Shown here: positions 17,359 through 27,240 of the stretch, in pieces
Position numbering within the stretch: position 1 is the stretch's first letter
Layout: each line of letters begins with the position of its first letter
Source of the DNA: Psychromonas sp. L1A2
GTDB lineage: Bacteria > Pseudomonadota > Gammaproteobacteria > Enterobacterales > Psychromonadaceae
Direction: 5' to 3'
Length of the DNA: 64,000 nucleotides
NCBI RefSeq assembly: GCF_009828855.1
Contig: NZ_WUAG01000001.1
Location: 496,001 to 560,000 of the forward strand
The notes under the pieces: model-generated
What the model saw: the letters and a program-made list of their open reading frames with translations, nothing else
Database searches by the model: none
Told to the model about the DNA's origin: nothing
Position numbers and translations under genes: made by a program

Positions 17359-20019
17359 ATGACTGACATCTTAAAAGATATTGATGCACAAGAAACTTCT
17401 GAATGGCTTGAAGCATTAACAACCATTCTTGAAGATGAGGGCTCTGAACGTGCTCAATTTGTCCTTGAACAAGTGATTGAAAAAGCACGCGTTGAAGGTG
17501 TTAACTTGCCAACTGGCATTAACACTAACTACGTAAATACTATTCCTACAAGTGAGCAACCTGCTTACCCTGGCGATCTGAAAATAGAACAACGTATTCG
17601 TTCAATTATTCGTTGGAATGCGATCATGATCGTTATGCGCGCTTCTAAGAAAGATTTAGACTTGGGTGGCCACATGGCTTCTTATCAGTCAGCAGCTGCA
17701 TTTTACGAAGTATGTTTTAACCACTTCTTCCGTGCACCCAATGAAACAGATGGCGGTGATTTAGTTTATTACCAAGGCCACATTTCTCCTGGTATTTATG
17801 CTCGTGCATTTCTTGAAGGTCGCTTAACTGCTGAGCAGTTAGATAACTTCCGCCAAGAAGTAGACGGTAAAGGTTTACCATCTTACCCGCATCCAAAACT
17901 ACTTCCTGAATTTTGGCAGTTTCCTACTGTATCGATGGGGCTTGGTCCAATCGCTGCTATTTACCAAGCACGTTTCTTAAAATATCTTGACGGTCGTGGT
18001 TTAAAGCCAACTTCTGCACAACGTGTTTACGCTTTCTTAGGTGATGGTGAGATGGATGAGCCAGAATCTCGTGGTTCATTATCATTCGCTTCACGTGAAA
18101 AACTAGATAACTTATGTTTCTTAGTTAACTGCAACTTACAACGTCTTGATGGACCTGTAATGGGTAACGGTAGCATCATTCAAGAACTAGAAGGCCTATT
18201 TACAGGTGCTGGTTGGAATGTTGTTAAAGTTATCTGGGGCGGTAACTGGGATGCATTAATCGCGAAAGATACGTCTGGTAAATTATTACAATTAATGGAA
18301 GAAACTGTTGATGGTGATTACCAAACATTCAAATCTAAAGATGGTGCTTATGTTCGTGAGCATTTCTTCGGTAAATACCCTGAAACTGCTGCACTAGTTG
18401 CAGATATGACTGATGAAGAAATCTTTGCGCTTAAACGTGGTGGTCACGATTCATCTAAACTGTACGCTGCATTCAAAAACGCAGAAGATACAGCGGGTAA
18501 ACCGACTGTCATCCTAGCTAAAACTGTTAAAGGTTACGGTATGGGTGCTGCCGCTGAGGGGAAAAATATTGCTCACGGCGTGAAGAAAATGACTGAAGAG
18601 CATATCGAAAGTTTACGCGATCGTTTAGGCCTACAAGACCTATTAAGTGATGAGCAAGCTGCAACACTGCCTTACTTAACGCTTGAAGAAGGTTCTGAAG
18701 AGTACAAATATCTGCATGGGCATCGTGAAGCGTTATTAGGTTACACACCTAAACGTCTACCAAAGTTTACTGAAAAACTAGCCGTGCCAGAATTAGATAA
18801 ATTCTCAGCACTATTAGGTGAGCAGAAACGTGAAATTTCAACAACAATGGCTTACGTACGTATCCTAAATGTATTGTTGAAAGACAAAGGTATTGGTAAA
18901 AACATCGTACCAATTATTGCCGATGAAGCGCGTACGTTTGGTATGGAAGGTTTATTCCGTCAAGTTGGTATTTACAACCCACATGGTCAAGAATACACAC
19001 CAGAAGATCGCGGCGTCGTTTCTTACTACAAAGAAGCAACATCGGGACAAGTATTGCAAGAAGGTATTAATGAACTAGGTTCAATGTCTTCTTGGGTTGC
19101 TGCTGCAACATCATACAGTACTAATGACTTACCAATGATTCCATTCTATATCTATTACTCTATGTTTGGTTTCCAACGCATTGGTGATATGGCATGGATG
19201 GCGGGTGACCAACAAGCACGTGGTTTCCTATTAGGCGCTACTGCTGGTCGTACTACGCTAAATGGTGAAGGTCTACAGCACGAAGATGGTCACAGCCATA
19301 TTCAAGCAAATACTATCCCTAACTGTGTTTCTTACGACCCTACATTTGCTTATGAACTAGCAGTTATCGTTCAACATGGTATTGAGCGTATGTACGGCGA
19401 GAAACAAGAAAATGTGTTCTATTACTTAACAGTAATGAATGAAAACTATGCAATGCCAGCAATGCCAGAAGGCGTTGAAGAAGGTATTCGTAAAGGTATT
19501 TACAAGTTTGCTTCACTACCAGGTAAGAGCAAAGTACAACTACTAAGTTCAGGCACAATCATGAACGAAGTACGTGCTGCTGCGGCGATACTAAGTGAAG
19601 AATATGGCGTTGCTTCTGACATCTTCTCTGTTACTTCATTCAATGAATTAACACGTGATGGCCAAGACGTTGAACGTTACAACATGTTAAACCCTGAAGC
19701 AGAGCAAAAAACACCATACATTACGTCTGTATTAGGTGATGAGCCAACAATTGCTGCAACGGATTACATGAAAAACTATGCTGAGCAAGTACGTGCGTTT
19801 ATTCCTGCTGATTCATACAAAGTACTTGGTACTGATGGTTTCGGTCGTAGTGATAGCCGTGAAAACTTACGTCGTCACTTCGAAGTTAATGCGGGTTACG
19901 TTGTTGTAGCTGCCTTAACTGAATTAGCAAAACGTGGTGATGTTGAACGTAAAGTGGTTACTGAAGCGATTGCTAAGTTTGATATCGATGTAAACAAAAT
20001 CAACCCATTATTTGCATAA
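17359..20019 (+). CDS. aceE: Pyruvate dehydrogenase E1 component (homodimeric type)
   Basis: AceE is the thiamine diphosphate enzyme that decarboxylates pyruvate and passes the acetyl group to lipoyl-AceF. The 886 residues match the single-chain E1 of gammaproteobacteria in length and sequence: GGHMASYQSAA, the ThDP/Mg motif GDGEMDEPES near residue 228, NCNLQRLDGPV, KTVKGYGMG, DEARTFGMEGLFRQ, and GLQHEDGHSH with active-site histidines. An AAGGAAAG ribosome binding site precedes the ATG. It is the first enzyme gene of the aceE-aceF-lpd operon behind pdhR. Confidence 0.98.
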   Translation: MTDILKDIDAQETSEWLEALTTILEDEGSERAQFVLEQVIEKARVEGVNLPTGINTNYVNTIPTSEQPAYPGDLKIEQRIRSIIRWNAIMIVMRASKKDLDLGGHMASYQSAAAFYEVCFNHFFRAPNETDGGDLVYYQGHISPGIYARAFLEGRLTAEQLDNFRQEVDGKGLPSYPHPKLLPEFWQFPTVSMGLGPIAAIYQARFLKYLDGRGLKPTSAQRVYAFLGDGEMDEPESRGSLSFASREKLDNLCFLVNCNLQRLDGPVMGNGSIIQELEGLFTGAGWNVVKVIWGGNWDALIAKDTSGKLLQLMEETVDGDYQTFKSKDGAYVREHFFGKYPETAALVADMTDEEIFALKRGGHDSSKLYAAFKNAEDTAGKPTVILAKTVKGYGMGAAAEGKNIAHGVKKMTEEHIESLRDRLGLQDLLSDEQAATLPYLTLEEGSEEYKYLHGHREALLGYTPKRLPKFTEKLAVPELDKFSALLGEQKREISTTMAYVRILNVLLKDKGIGKNIVPIIADEARTFGMEGLFRQVGIYNPHGQEYTPEDRGVVSYYKEATSGQVLQEGINELGSMSSWVAAATSYSTNDLPMIPFYIYYSMFGFQRIGDMAWMAGDQQARGFLLGATAGRTTLNGEGLQHEDGHSHIQANTIPNCVSYDPTFAYELAVIVQHGIERMYGEKQENVFYYLTVMNENYAMPAMPEGVEEGIRKGIYKFASLPGKSKVQLLSSGTIMNEVRAAAAILSEEYGVASDIFSVTSFNELTRDGQDVERYNMLNPEAEQKTPYITSVLGDEPTIAATDYMKNYAEQVRAFIPADSYKVLGTDGFGRSDSRENLRRHFEVNAGYVVVAALTELAKRGDVERKVVTEAIAKFDIDVNKINPLFA

Positions 20020-20076
20020 ATCAGTCTCGGTGTTAGTACAAACTAACACCGACTTTTATTGATTAGGAAAATTATT

Positions 20077-21645
20077 ATGTCTGAATTAAAAGAATTTTTA
20101 CTACCTGATATTGGTGCTGATGCGGCTGATATTACTGATATCTTAGTTGCAGTTGGCGATACTATTGCTGAAGACCAAGATGTATTAACTATTGAAGGCG
20201 ATAAAGCGTCAATGGACGTACCTTCATCAGTTGCTGGTGTTGTTAAAGAAATTAAAGTAAATGTTGGTGACAGCGTTTCTGAAGGTAACTTAGTATTAAT
20301 CGTTGAAGTAGCTGGTTCAGCTGCCGCACCTGCAGAAGCTCCTGCTGCTGAAACGCCTGCACCAGCTGAAGCTGCTGCGCCAGTTGCACAAGCGGCAACT
20401 GCAGTTAAAGAACTATGCGTTCCAGATATCGGCGGTGATGAAGTTGAAGTAACTGATATTCTAGTTGCTGTTGGCGATACCATTACTGAAGATCAAGATA
20501 TTATTACTGTTGAAGGCGACAAAGCATCAATGGACGTACCCGCTCCATTCGGTGGTGTTGTTAAAGAAATTAAAATCGCGACTGGCGATAAAGTATCTGA
20601 AGGCACATTAATCTTATTGGTTGAAGCTCAAGGCGCTGCGGCACCTGTAGCTGCTCCTGCAGCTGAAGCACCTAAAGCAGCACCTGCAGCGGCTCCAGCT
20701 CCTGCAAAAGCAGCTAAAGTTGAAGTTGCTGTAAGCAAAGATATTAAAGCTTCTCCATCAGTTCGTCGTATTGCGCGTGAGTTTGATTTAGACTTAAATG
20801 CAATTGCTTCTACTGGACCTAAAGGCCGCACTACAAAAGATGACGTACAAAAATACGTTAAAGCACAGCTACAAGCTGCTAAATCTGGTGGTGCTGGTGG
20901 TTTAGCTGTTGCAGCTTCACCTAAAGTAGATTTTGCTAAATTTGGTGAAGTGGAAGTGAAAGAACTTTCTCGCATCCAAAAAATATCTGGTCCTGCTCTA
21001 CACCGTAACTGGGTAACTATCCCACACGTTACGCAATTCGATGAAGCTGATATCACTGAATTAGAAGAGTTCCGTAAAGAACAAAATGCAATCGCACTTA
21101 AACAAGATCTGGGTGTTAAAATTAGCCCATTAGTGTTTATGATGAAAGCGGTAGCTAAAGCATTACAACAATACCCTAACTTTAACTCATCTCTATCTGA
21201 AGATGGTCAAAGCTTGATCCTTAAGAAATACTTCAATATTGGTATCGCAGTAGACACACCAAACGGTCTAGTTGTGCCAGTAGTTAAAGATGTACTAAAC
21301 AAAGGTATTTTTGATATCTGTCGTGACATCGCTGAAATTTCTAAGAAAGCACGTGCTGGTAAATTAACATCTAAAGATATGCAAGGTGGTAGTATGACTA
21401 TCTCTAGCCTTGGTGGTATCGGTGGTACTCAATTTACACCAATCGTGAACGCGCCAGAAGTTGCTATTTTAGGTGTGTCTAAATCAGCAATTAAACCACA
21501 ATGGAATGGTAAAGAATTTGAACCTCGTATGATGGTTCCTCTTGCTCTTTCATATGACCATCGTGTAATTGATGGTGCTGACGGTGCACGCTTTATTACT
21601 GCCGTTAATAAGCACTTATCTGATTTACGTACGTTAATCCTATAA
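20077..21645 (+). CDS. aceF: Pyruvate dehydrogenase E2 component (dihydrolipoamide acetyltransferase)
   Basis: AceF forms the core of the pyruvate dehydrogenase complex and transfers the acetyl group to coenzyme A. From the ATG at 20077 (AGGAAAA upstream) the protein has 522 residues. It has two lipoyl domains, each with the GDKASMDVP lipoylation site (about residues 1-75 and 115-190), joined by Ala-Pro-rich linkers. A peripheral subunit-binding domain ([14 protein letters not shown], about 230-265) and the catalytic domain follow, the latter ending with the HRVIDGADG active-site motif. E. coli AceF has three lipoyl domains; two is common in other bacteria. A TTG six codons upstream is an unlikely start. 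Confidence 0.97.
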   Translation: MSELKEFLLPDIGADAADITDILVAVGDTIAEDQDVLTIEGDKASMDVPSSVAGVVKEIKVNVGDSVSEGNLVLIVEVAGSAAAPAEAPAAETPAPAEAAAPVAQAATAVKELCVPDIGGDEVEVTDILVAVGDTITEDQDIITVEGDKASMDVPAPFGGVVKEIKIATGDKVSEGTLILLVEAQGAAAPVAAPAAEAPKAAPAAAPAPAKAAKVEVAVSKDIKASPSVRRIAREFDLDLNAIASTGPKGRTTKDDVQKYVKAQLQAAKSGGAGGLAVAASPKVDFAKFGEVEVKELSRIQKISGPALHRNWVTIPHVTQFDEADITELEEFRKEQNAIALKQDLGVKISPLVFMMKAVAKALQQYPNFNSSLSEDGQSLILKKYFNIGIAVDTPNGLVVPVVKDVLNKGIFDICRDIAEISKKARAGKLTSKDMQGGSMTISSLGGIGGTQFTPIVNAPEVAILGVSKSAIKPQWNGKEFEPRMMVPLALSYDHRVIDGADGARFITAVNKHLSDLRTLIL

Positions 21646-21751
21646 TCTTTGTTAAGCAGGTCGGCAGTTATGTCGACCATTTATTTACATTCTATTAACA
21701 TTTGAATAGACTACAAATCCTATTCGAGTGTTCTTATTTATAGAGGTCGTC

Positions 21752-23182
21752 ATGAGTAAAGAAATTAAAACGCAGGTTGTTGTATTAGGTTCTGGCCCTG
21801 CAGGGTATTCTGCAGCATTTCGTGCAGCAGATTTAGGGTTAGAAACAGTTCTAATCGAAAAATACAGCACATTAGGCGGTGTTTGTTTAAACGTAGGTTG
21901 TATCCCATCAAAAGCACTTCTACATGTTTCTAAAGTAATTGAAGAAGCAAAAGCGCTTTCTGAACACGGTGTATTATTTGGTGAGCCTTCTACAGATATC
22001 GATAAAATCCGTATCTGGAAAGAAAAAGTAGTTTCACAGTTAACTGGTGGCCTACAAGGCATGGCTAAAATGCGTAAAGTAACATCTGTTACTGGCATGG
22101 GTCGTTTCACTGGTCCAAATACGATTGAAGCAACAGATCTTGATGGTGAAGTAACGACTATTACGTTTGACAACGCAGTTATCGCTGCTGGTTCTCGTCC
22201 TATCAAATTACCATTCATTCCACATGATGACCCACGTGTTTGGGATTCTACAGATGCATTAGAACTTAAATCTGTACCAAAACGTTTACTTGTATTAGGT
22301 GGTGGTATCATCGGTCTAGAAATGGGTACAGTGTACAAATCTCTAGGTTCAGATGTTGATGTTGTTGAGTTTGCTGACCAATTAGTACCTGCTGCCGATA
22401 AAGATATCGTGCAAGTTTATACTAAGAAAGTAAAAAACAAATTCAATATCATGCTTGAAACTAAAGTGACTGGCGTTGAAGCTAAAGAAGATGCGTTATA
22501 CGTTTCTTTTGAAGGTAAAAATGCACCTGCAGAAGCAAAAGCTTACGATGCAGTCTTAGTGGCTGTTGGTCGTGTGCCAAATGGCTTATCGTTAGATGCT
22601 GAAAAAGCAGGTATTACGGTAACTGAACGTGGTTTTATCGAAGTTGATAAGCAAATGCATACTAACGTACCGCATATTCACGCAGTAGGTGATATCGTTG
22701 GCCAACCAATGCTTGCGCATAAAGGTGTGCATGAAGCGCATGTTGCTGCTGAAGTTATTGCTGGTAAAAAACATTATTTTGATCCTAAAACAATTCCTTC
22801 AATCGCTTACACTGAGCCAGAAATGGCTTGGGTTGGTGTGACAGAGAAAGAAGCGAAAGAGCAAGGTCTTAACTACGAAAAATCAGTATTCCCTTGGGCA
22901 GCTTCTGGTCGTGCGATCGCATCTGATTGTTCAGATGGTATGACTAAACTGATCTTTGATAAAGATACACACCGTATCATTGGTGGCTCTGTTGTTGGTA
23001 CTAATGCTGGTGAATTACTAGGTGAAATCGGCCTAGCAATTGAAATGGGTTGTGATGCTGAAGATATTGCATTAACAATTCATGCACATCCAACATTACA
23101 TGAATCAGTTGGCTTAGCTGCTGAGATTTATGAAGGTTCAATTACTGATTTACCAAATGCAAAAGCGGTAAAACGTAAATAA
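21752..23182 (+). CDS. lpd: Dihydrolipoyl dehydrogenase (E3)
   Basis: Lpd reoxidises dihydrolipoamide with NAD+ for the pyruvate and 2-oxoglutarate dehydrogenase complexes and the glycine cleavage system. The 476 residues show the FAD fold (VLGSGPAGYSAA), the redox-active disulfide in GGVCLNVGCIPSK (Cys45 and Cys50), the NAD fold (LGGGIIGLEMG), and GDIVGQPMLAHKG. The dimerisation domain carries the catalytic HAHPTLHE histidine. I chose the ATG at 21752, which has AGAGG upstream; an in-frame start eight codons earlier lacks support. The operon ends at the hairpin at 23207-23233. Confidence 0.98.
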   Translation: MSKEIKTQVVVLGSGPAGYSAAFRAADLGLETVLIEKYSTLGGVCLNVGCIPSKALLHVSKVIEEAKALSEHGVLFGEPSTDIDKIRIWKEKVVSQLTGGLQGMAKMRKVTSVTGMGRFTGPNTIEATDLDGEVTTITFDNAVIAAGSRPIKLPFIPHDDPRVWDSTDALELKSVPKRLLVLGGGIIGLEMGTVYKSLGSDVDVVEFADQLVPAADKDIVQVYTKKVKNKFNIMLETKVTGVEAKEDALYVSFEGKNAPAEAKAYDAVLVAVGRVPNGLSLDAEKAGITVTERGFIEVDKQMHTNVPHIHAVGDIVGQPMLAHKGVHEAHVAAEVIAGKKHYFDPKTIPSIAYTEPEMAWVGVTEKEAKEQGLNYEKSVFPWAASGRAIASDCSDGMTKLIFDKDTHRIIGGSVVGTNAGELLGEIGLAIEMGCDAEDIALTIHAHPTLHESVGLAAEIYEGSITDLPNAKAVKRK

Positions 23183-23206
23183 TTTAACAAGTTAATTGTT
23201 AATGTT

Positions 23207-23233
23207 AAGGCAACTCATTGAGTTGCCTTTTTT
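23207..23233 (+). terminator. Terminator after lpd
   Basis: A 9-bp stem (AAGGCAACT with AGTTGCCTT, 5-nt loop) continues into a T-run, 24 bp after the lpd stop. Confidence 0.9.
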
Positions 23234-23631
23234 GTATCTACTCTGCCTAAAATTGATTTATTCGTTATAAAATCTATTGCCAATCAAGTAGCATAAGCAA
23301 TGCTAGATCGCTATTTTCTTCCGTTATTATATTCAATTATCTCTCTATAGCTCCTCATTGGGTTAATTATCGAATAGAGTTTTTCATTGATGACATGGGA
23401 GGAGATAAAGCGTTATTAAATATTTAATCTACTATGATTCTGCCTAGTATGTAAAAATGATAATCCTCATATTGTTTTTATAATATAACTTTATAAAGTA
23501 GTGAAATTTAAAGTAGGTAAAATTGATTAGAACTTATTATTATAGTGGGCATCTTCGGTTATTAAACATATGGAAATACTTAGCACAATATTGATGGTGA
23601 TCTTTAAAAAGATAAAGCTTACTTTTAATAA

Positions 23632-23646
23632 TGATACTTGTTATCA
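23632..23646. promoter_or_regulatory. Fur-box-like palindrome
   Basis: TGATACTTGTTATCA agrees with the 7-1-7 Fur consensus (TGATAAT, one base, ATTATCA) at most positions. It lies about 270-300 bp before the likely start of the regulator gene. Iron control of that gene or of an unannotated RNA is inferred, not shown. Confidence 0.45.
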
Positions 23647-23918
23647 TTTATTTAACTAAATTCCAAGTAAATAAATGAAAATATCTATTATTAAATATAT
23701 TTTATGTCGATTTTTCTTTGCATGATAAAAAAACTACTCTATAGTAATGAATAGTGATTTTATTTTTATAAATTAATGACTGAGTAGGAATACGTTTGTG
23801 TTTTTATGTTAATTTGATAATATGATTGCGAAAATATATAAGAGACTGCCTAAGTAGTCCGAAAATTAAAATAAAAAATTGCCTATCCATTGGAACTGGC
23901 ACTTATATTAAAACAAAA

Positions 23919-24767
23919 ATGGGTACTATTATTATGTTAGAAAAAAGTTTAGTTGTGGGCGAATTCCACATTGATACGAGCCAAAATAGTTTAATTCATG
24001 GCAGCCGTAAAGTTTATTTAGGTCCTTTACGTACTTCACTTTTGCACTTTTTATGCAAAAATGTAAACACTGTTGTTACACGTGAAGATCTTGCACAACA
24101 CGTTTGGGGTCGTTTAGTAACAGACCATACAATCAACCAACATATCTCTCAGTTACGTAAAAGCGTAGGCACATTAAGCCTTCATGGCTTAAATATATCT
24201 ACTATTCCTAAACGTGGTTACATCGCACGTATGGAAGGTTTAACTGTTTCTGAAAATACTGTTTCACCAATGGCACAGGGTGAAATCATTACTAATGCAA
24301 TCACTAATATGAAAGTGTTAATTGTTGAAGGTTCTGCTGAAGGCCGTATACAGTTAATTGACCAATTAGAAGCGTTAAACGTTTCTTACGTTGAAGGTGT
24401 TGCTACAACACTTGAAGCGGAACGCTCAATTGCACTACAAGATTTTGACTTAATTATCGTCGATGCTTTATTACCTGAATGTTCAGGTATTGAGCTGATT
24501 AAATCAATCCGTACAGGTCAAACATCAGCGTCAGCTGATATCAGTATTTTAAACTCTCATCACGATGTACAACGTGAATTATTAGGTTTAAATAGCTTAT
24601 TAGATGTTCAAGGTTTGCTACTAAAACCTTTTGAATCAAATCGTCTTAAACAAATGTTGATGGTTGCAAGTAAATCTAATGTGGTATTAAAACCACAAGC
24701 AGCTTATGAATTAGTACCAACAAATGTTGTTGCTACTGCTGAACTAAAAGTAGCAGTTAATTCTTAA
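23919..24767 (+). CDS. Winged-helix regulator with C-terminal degenerate receiver domain
   Basis: The product has an OmpR/ToxR-type winged-helix DNA-binding domain at the N-terminus (VGEFHIDTSQNSLIHG, LGPLRTSLLHFL, LAQHVWGRLVTDHTINQHISQLRK, STIPKRGYI). A receiver-like domain follows (VLIVEG, DLIIVDALLPECSGIELI, LLKPFE). This order is the reverse of ordinary OmpR-type response regulators. The phospho-acceptor aspartate and the lysine are present, but the acidic pair near the first strand is replaced by Glu-Gly and the usual T/S-A is altered, so normal phosphorylation is doubtful. No histidine kinase is adjacent. Start choice is uncertain between 23919 and 23934; neither has a good ribosome binding site. 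Confidence 0.75.
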   Translation: MGTIIMLEKSLVVGEFHIDTSQNSLIHGSRKVYLGPLRTSLLHFLCKNVNTVVTREDLAQHVWGRLVTDHTINQHISQLRKSVGTLSLHGLNISTIPKRGYIARMEGLTVSENTVSPMAQGEIITNAITNMKVLIVEGSAEGRIQLIDQLEALNVSYVEGVATTLEAERSIALQDFDLIIVDALLPECSGIELIKSIRTGQTSASADISILNSHHDVQRELLGLNSLLDVQGLLLKPFESNRLKQMLMVASKSNVVLKPQAAYELVPTNVVATAELKVAVNS

Positions 24768-25141
24768 TTAATAATTTGCTCGACTATTAGAAAGCCCTTA
24801 TATATTTATAAGGGCTTTTTTATTTTCTTTTATCTCATTCTCATTCCTATCTATTATTTCTTGAATCCAAGTTATCTATTAGTTATTTTCTTTTTATGAT
24901 TGATATTTATCACGTCTTTAGTTTTTGTAAATCTGCCTATAAATGATTTTAGTTAATTAATGTGATTGGTATTATCTAACAACTGAAAATAAAAAATAAT
25001 ATTATTCTTTCTCACCTTAATAACACTGATTGTTTTTTAGTCTCTTTTCTATAGTGCCTCAATTCTTTCGTCCTAGTGAATTGGTATAATATTAAAACCT
25101 GTTTATACTGCGGGCATAATTCAATAATAGAGATGAATGTA
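24768..25141. other. AT-rich intergenic region with terminator
   Basis: The gap starts with the terminator at 24791-24822. The rest is AT-rich and should hold the yacL promoter. A 12-bp match to the end of the family A repeat occurs at 24961-24972 without a partner end. No gene seen. Confidence 0.5.
24791..24822 (+). terminator. Terminator after the winged-helix regulator
   Basis: A stem of about 12 bp (AAAGCCCTTATA and its complement) with a short AT loop runs into six T, 24 bp after the stop codon. Confidence 0.85.
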
Positions 25142-25507
25142 ATGGAATTTGACTTTAAAAAAGATTATTTCAGCGATAAAGCAACGGTAAAACTATCAAT
25201 GGGACATGAAGCTTTTGGTACTTGGTTAGAGCAAGAAGGTCAAAAAAAAAGCTGGGTTGAAGTTTTACTTACGGTTATCGGTCAGTTACAACGACGTGAG
25301 ATAACTGAATATAAATTAGTCGGCGATGAGTTTGCTTTAGACTTAAATACCGAAGAAGCTATTATTAGTAACCATAGCTTGCATCAATCTGAATCTGAAT
25401 TAGAAGATGCTAACGATTTAAGTTTTTATGATCAAGAGATTCAAGCTGAGTGTGGTTTAGAGGACTTCTTGAATCTATTGGAGTCATGGTTAGAGTTCAT
25501 TGGGTAA
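25142..25507 (+). CDS. yacL: YacL family (UPF0231) protein
   Basis: The 121-residue product resembles the UPF0231/YacL family of unknown function: a start of MEFDF type, LSMGHEAFGTWLEQE, GDEFALDL, and the C-terminal FYDQEIQAECGLEDF (E. coli: YYDEESLSLCGVEDF). It is acidic and looks cytoplasmic, with no signal peptide or membrane span. I use the ATG at 25142, since family members begin at this position; longer in-frame starts are possible. In E. coli yacL lies near lpd, which fits the location here downstream of aceEF-lpd. No function is assigned. Confidence 0.85.
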   Translation: MEFDFKKDYFSDKATVKLSMGHEAFGTWLEQEGQKKSWVEVLLTVIGQLQRREITEYKLVGDEFALDLNTEEAIISNHSLHQSESELEDANDLSFYDQEIQAECGLEDFLNLLESWLEFIG

Positions 25508-25582
25508 TAGCAAACTAACCATCTATCTATCTTTAGTAATAATATAAACTAGATGATTAGTCATGATATTCATATGTAAGGT

Positions 25583-26944
25583 TTAATGACGTAGGACTAG
25601 TGTTGCCATCCCTAAAAATGAAAATAGGCCAATAACATCAGTAACAGTTGTTAATGCCATACCACCCGCAAGCGCAGGATCTATTTTATATTTGTGCATT
25701 AACAATGGGATACAAACGCCTGCAATCCCTGCAATAGAAAGGTTAATGAACATCGCACCTGCAATGATATAACCAACTTGCATATCTCCTTTCCACAAGA
25801 CGACGGCTGTGGCGACTAAAACAGCCCAAATCATACCGTTTAACAGGCCAATGGCCGCTTCTTTACCAATTAACCAACGTGTATTACTGCTGCTGATATG
25901 GCCAACTGCAATACCACGAATAACTAAGGCTAATGTTTGATTACCGGCAATACCGCCCATACTCGGTACGATGGTCATTAAGACGGCTAATGTTGCTACT
26001 TGCTCTAGAGTAGCTTCGAACATATTGGAAACAGAGGCGGCAATAAAAGCGGCAATTAAATTAACAGATAACCATACCGTACGACGTTTAGCACTAGGCA
26101 AAATAGGGGCGAAGGTATCTTCGTCATCATCCATACCTGCCATACCCATCATCGAGTGTTCTGCATTTTCTCGAATAATGTCTACGACATCATCAATCGT
26201 TATACGGCCTAATAATTGTTTGTTATCATCAATAACAGGGGCTGAAATCCAGTCATGTCGTTCAAATAGTTTGGCTATTTCATTTTCTTCCATTAATACT
26301 TGAAGCGGTTCTGTATCATGCTTCATTACATCACTGATGATAGAAGTGGGTTCTACTGTTAATAAAGTTGATAAAGAAACGTCACCGAGTAGCTTATTAT
26401 CAGTATCAACGACATATAATGCATCAGTCGTATCGGGTAACGAACCTTTTAAACGTAAATAGCGCAGTACGACTTCAATGGTTACATCAGGACGAACCGT
26501 AACTGTATCGGTATTCATCATCGAGCCAGCAGTGTCTTCAGGAAATGCTAAAGCCAGTTCAACTCTTTGCCTGTCCTGTGTATCCATTTGTTCTAATACA
26601 GCTCTATAGACACTGTCAGGGATGCCTCTTAATACATAAGCTAAACCATCGGTTTCCATGCCTTCTGTTGCTGCGACAAGGTTATCTGTTCCCATTAAAT
26701 TAATGATGCCATCTTTCGCATCTTCGTTTAATTCTTCTAGGATTTCACCGTGTTGATCATGGTCTGTTAAGTTCCATAATACTTTACGATCTGCAGGAGG
26801 GGAGGATTCTAATAAAAAGGCGACATCACAAGCAGGCATTTTATCTAAAATGCTGCGTGCTAAAACAAACATACCGTGTTCAAGTGCTTTTTTTACTTCT
26901 TGAAGTCGTAGCTGGGTATTATCAACTTTAGTGTTTTCCAGCAT
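25583..26944 (-). CDS. mgtE: Magnesium transporter MgtE
   Basis: MgtE is a Mg2+-selective channel-like transporter of the inner membrane, gated by intracellular magnesium. The 453 residues have the N-domain (superhelical, about 1-130, with the AFLLESSP region), a pair of CBS domains (about 135-260; DALYVVDTDNKLLGD and APVIDDNKQLLGRITIDDVVD), a connecting helix, and five C-terminal membrane spans. The pore signatures PSMGGIAGNQTLA and the final GMALTTVTDVIGLFSFLG are present. It is the last gene of the rpoN-ptsN-rapZ-npr run, 14 bp behind npr, as in Vibrio. Confidence 0.96.
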   Translation of the reverse strand: MLENTKVDNTQLRLQEVKKALEHGMFVLARSILDKMPACDVAFLLESSPPADRKVLWNLTDHDQHGEILEELNEDAKDGIINLMGTDNLVAATEGMETDGLAYVLRGIPDSVYRAVLEQMDTQDRQRVELALAFPEDTAGSMMNTDTVTVRPDVTIEVVLRYLRLKGSLPDTTDALYVVDTDNKLLGDVSLSTLLTVEPTSIISDVMKHDTEPLQVLMEENEIAKLFERHDWISAPVIDDNKQLLGRITIDDVVDIIRENAEHSMMGMAGMDDDEDTFAPILPSAKRRTVWLSVNLIAAFIAASVSNMFEATLEQVATLAVLMTIVPSMGGIAGNQTLALVIRGIAVGHISSSNTRWLIGKEAAIGLLNGMIWAVLVATAVVLWKGDMQVGYIIAGAMFINLSIAGIAGVCIPLLMHKYKIDPALAGGMALTTVTDVIGLFSFLGMATLVLRH

Positions 26945-26958
26945 ACTTGCCCCTAGTA

Positions 26959-27234
26959 TTATTCTTCTTCTAAAAACTTATTTTCGATGAGCTCAGTAAC
27001 GGCTAACATCGCTTCTTGTGCTTGTGCACCTTGCGCTTCTATTTCAATTTCTTGACCAAAACAAGTTTCTAACACTAATAAACCAAGTACGCTACCAGCA
27101 TCTGCTTTTTTTTCATTGTGTGTGATGGTGATTTGCGCATCAAAAGCATTAACTAATTCGACTAGTTTTATTGTTGCACGTGTGTGCAAACCGAGTTTGT
27201 TTTGTATTGTAATTGTTTGCTTAATTTTATCCAA
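26959..27234 (-). CDS. ptsO: Phosphocarrier protein NPr of the nitrogen PTS
   Basis: NPr is the HPr-like carrier that passes phosphate from EI(Ntr) to EIIA(Ntr). The 91 residues contain the active-site motif GLHTRA with the phosphorylatable histidine at position 17, and the GSVLGLLVLE helix region where HPr carries its regulatory serine motif. It lies 6 bp behind rapZ and 14 bp before mgtE. It is clearly of the NPr branch by context, next to rpoN and ptsN rather than ptsI-crr. Confidence 0.95.
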   Translation of the reverse strand: MDKIKQTITIQNKLGLHTRATIKLVELVNAFDAQITITHNEKKADAGSVLGLLVLETCFGQEIEIEAQGAQAQEAMLAVTELIENKFLEEE

Positions 27235-27240
27235 CAGGAA

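Larger units (their letters stand above)
23183..23918. other. Long AT-rich intergenic region upstream of the regulator gene
   Basis: This 736-bp gap contains the lpd terminator (23207-23233) and a Fur-like palindrome (23632-23646). The rest is very AT-rich. I found no open frame with a protein-like composition and no clear sRNA ending in its own terminator, but a regulatory RNA cannot be excluded. Confidence 0.5.

Noticed and set aside
20628-21056. Long open frame on the minus strand within aceF
   Set aside because: It is opposite the Ala/Pro-rich and coding part of aceF, its composition mirrors that gene, and it has no start signal or family resemblance.
23647-23918. A RyhB-like iron-responsive small RNA after the Fur-like box
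   Set aside because: I could not find the RyhB core sequence or a terminator hairpin on either strand in the expected range.
24961-24972. A 12-bp match to the end of the family A repeat followed by TTA
   Set aside because: No matching left end lies within about 160 bp and internal similarity fades quickly, so a chance match or a very old remnant cannot be separated.
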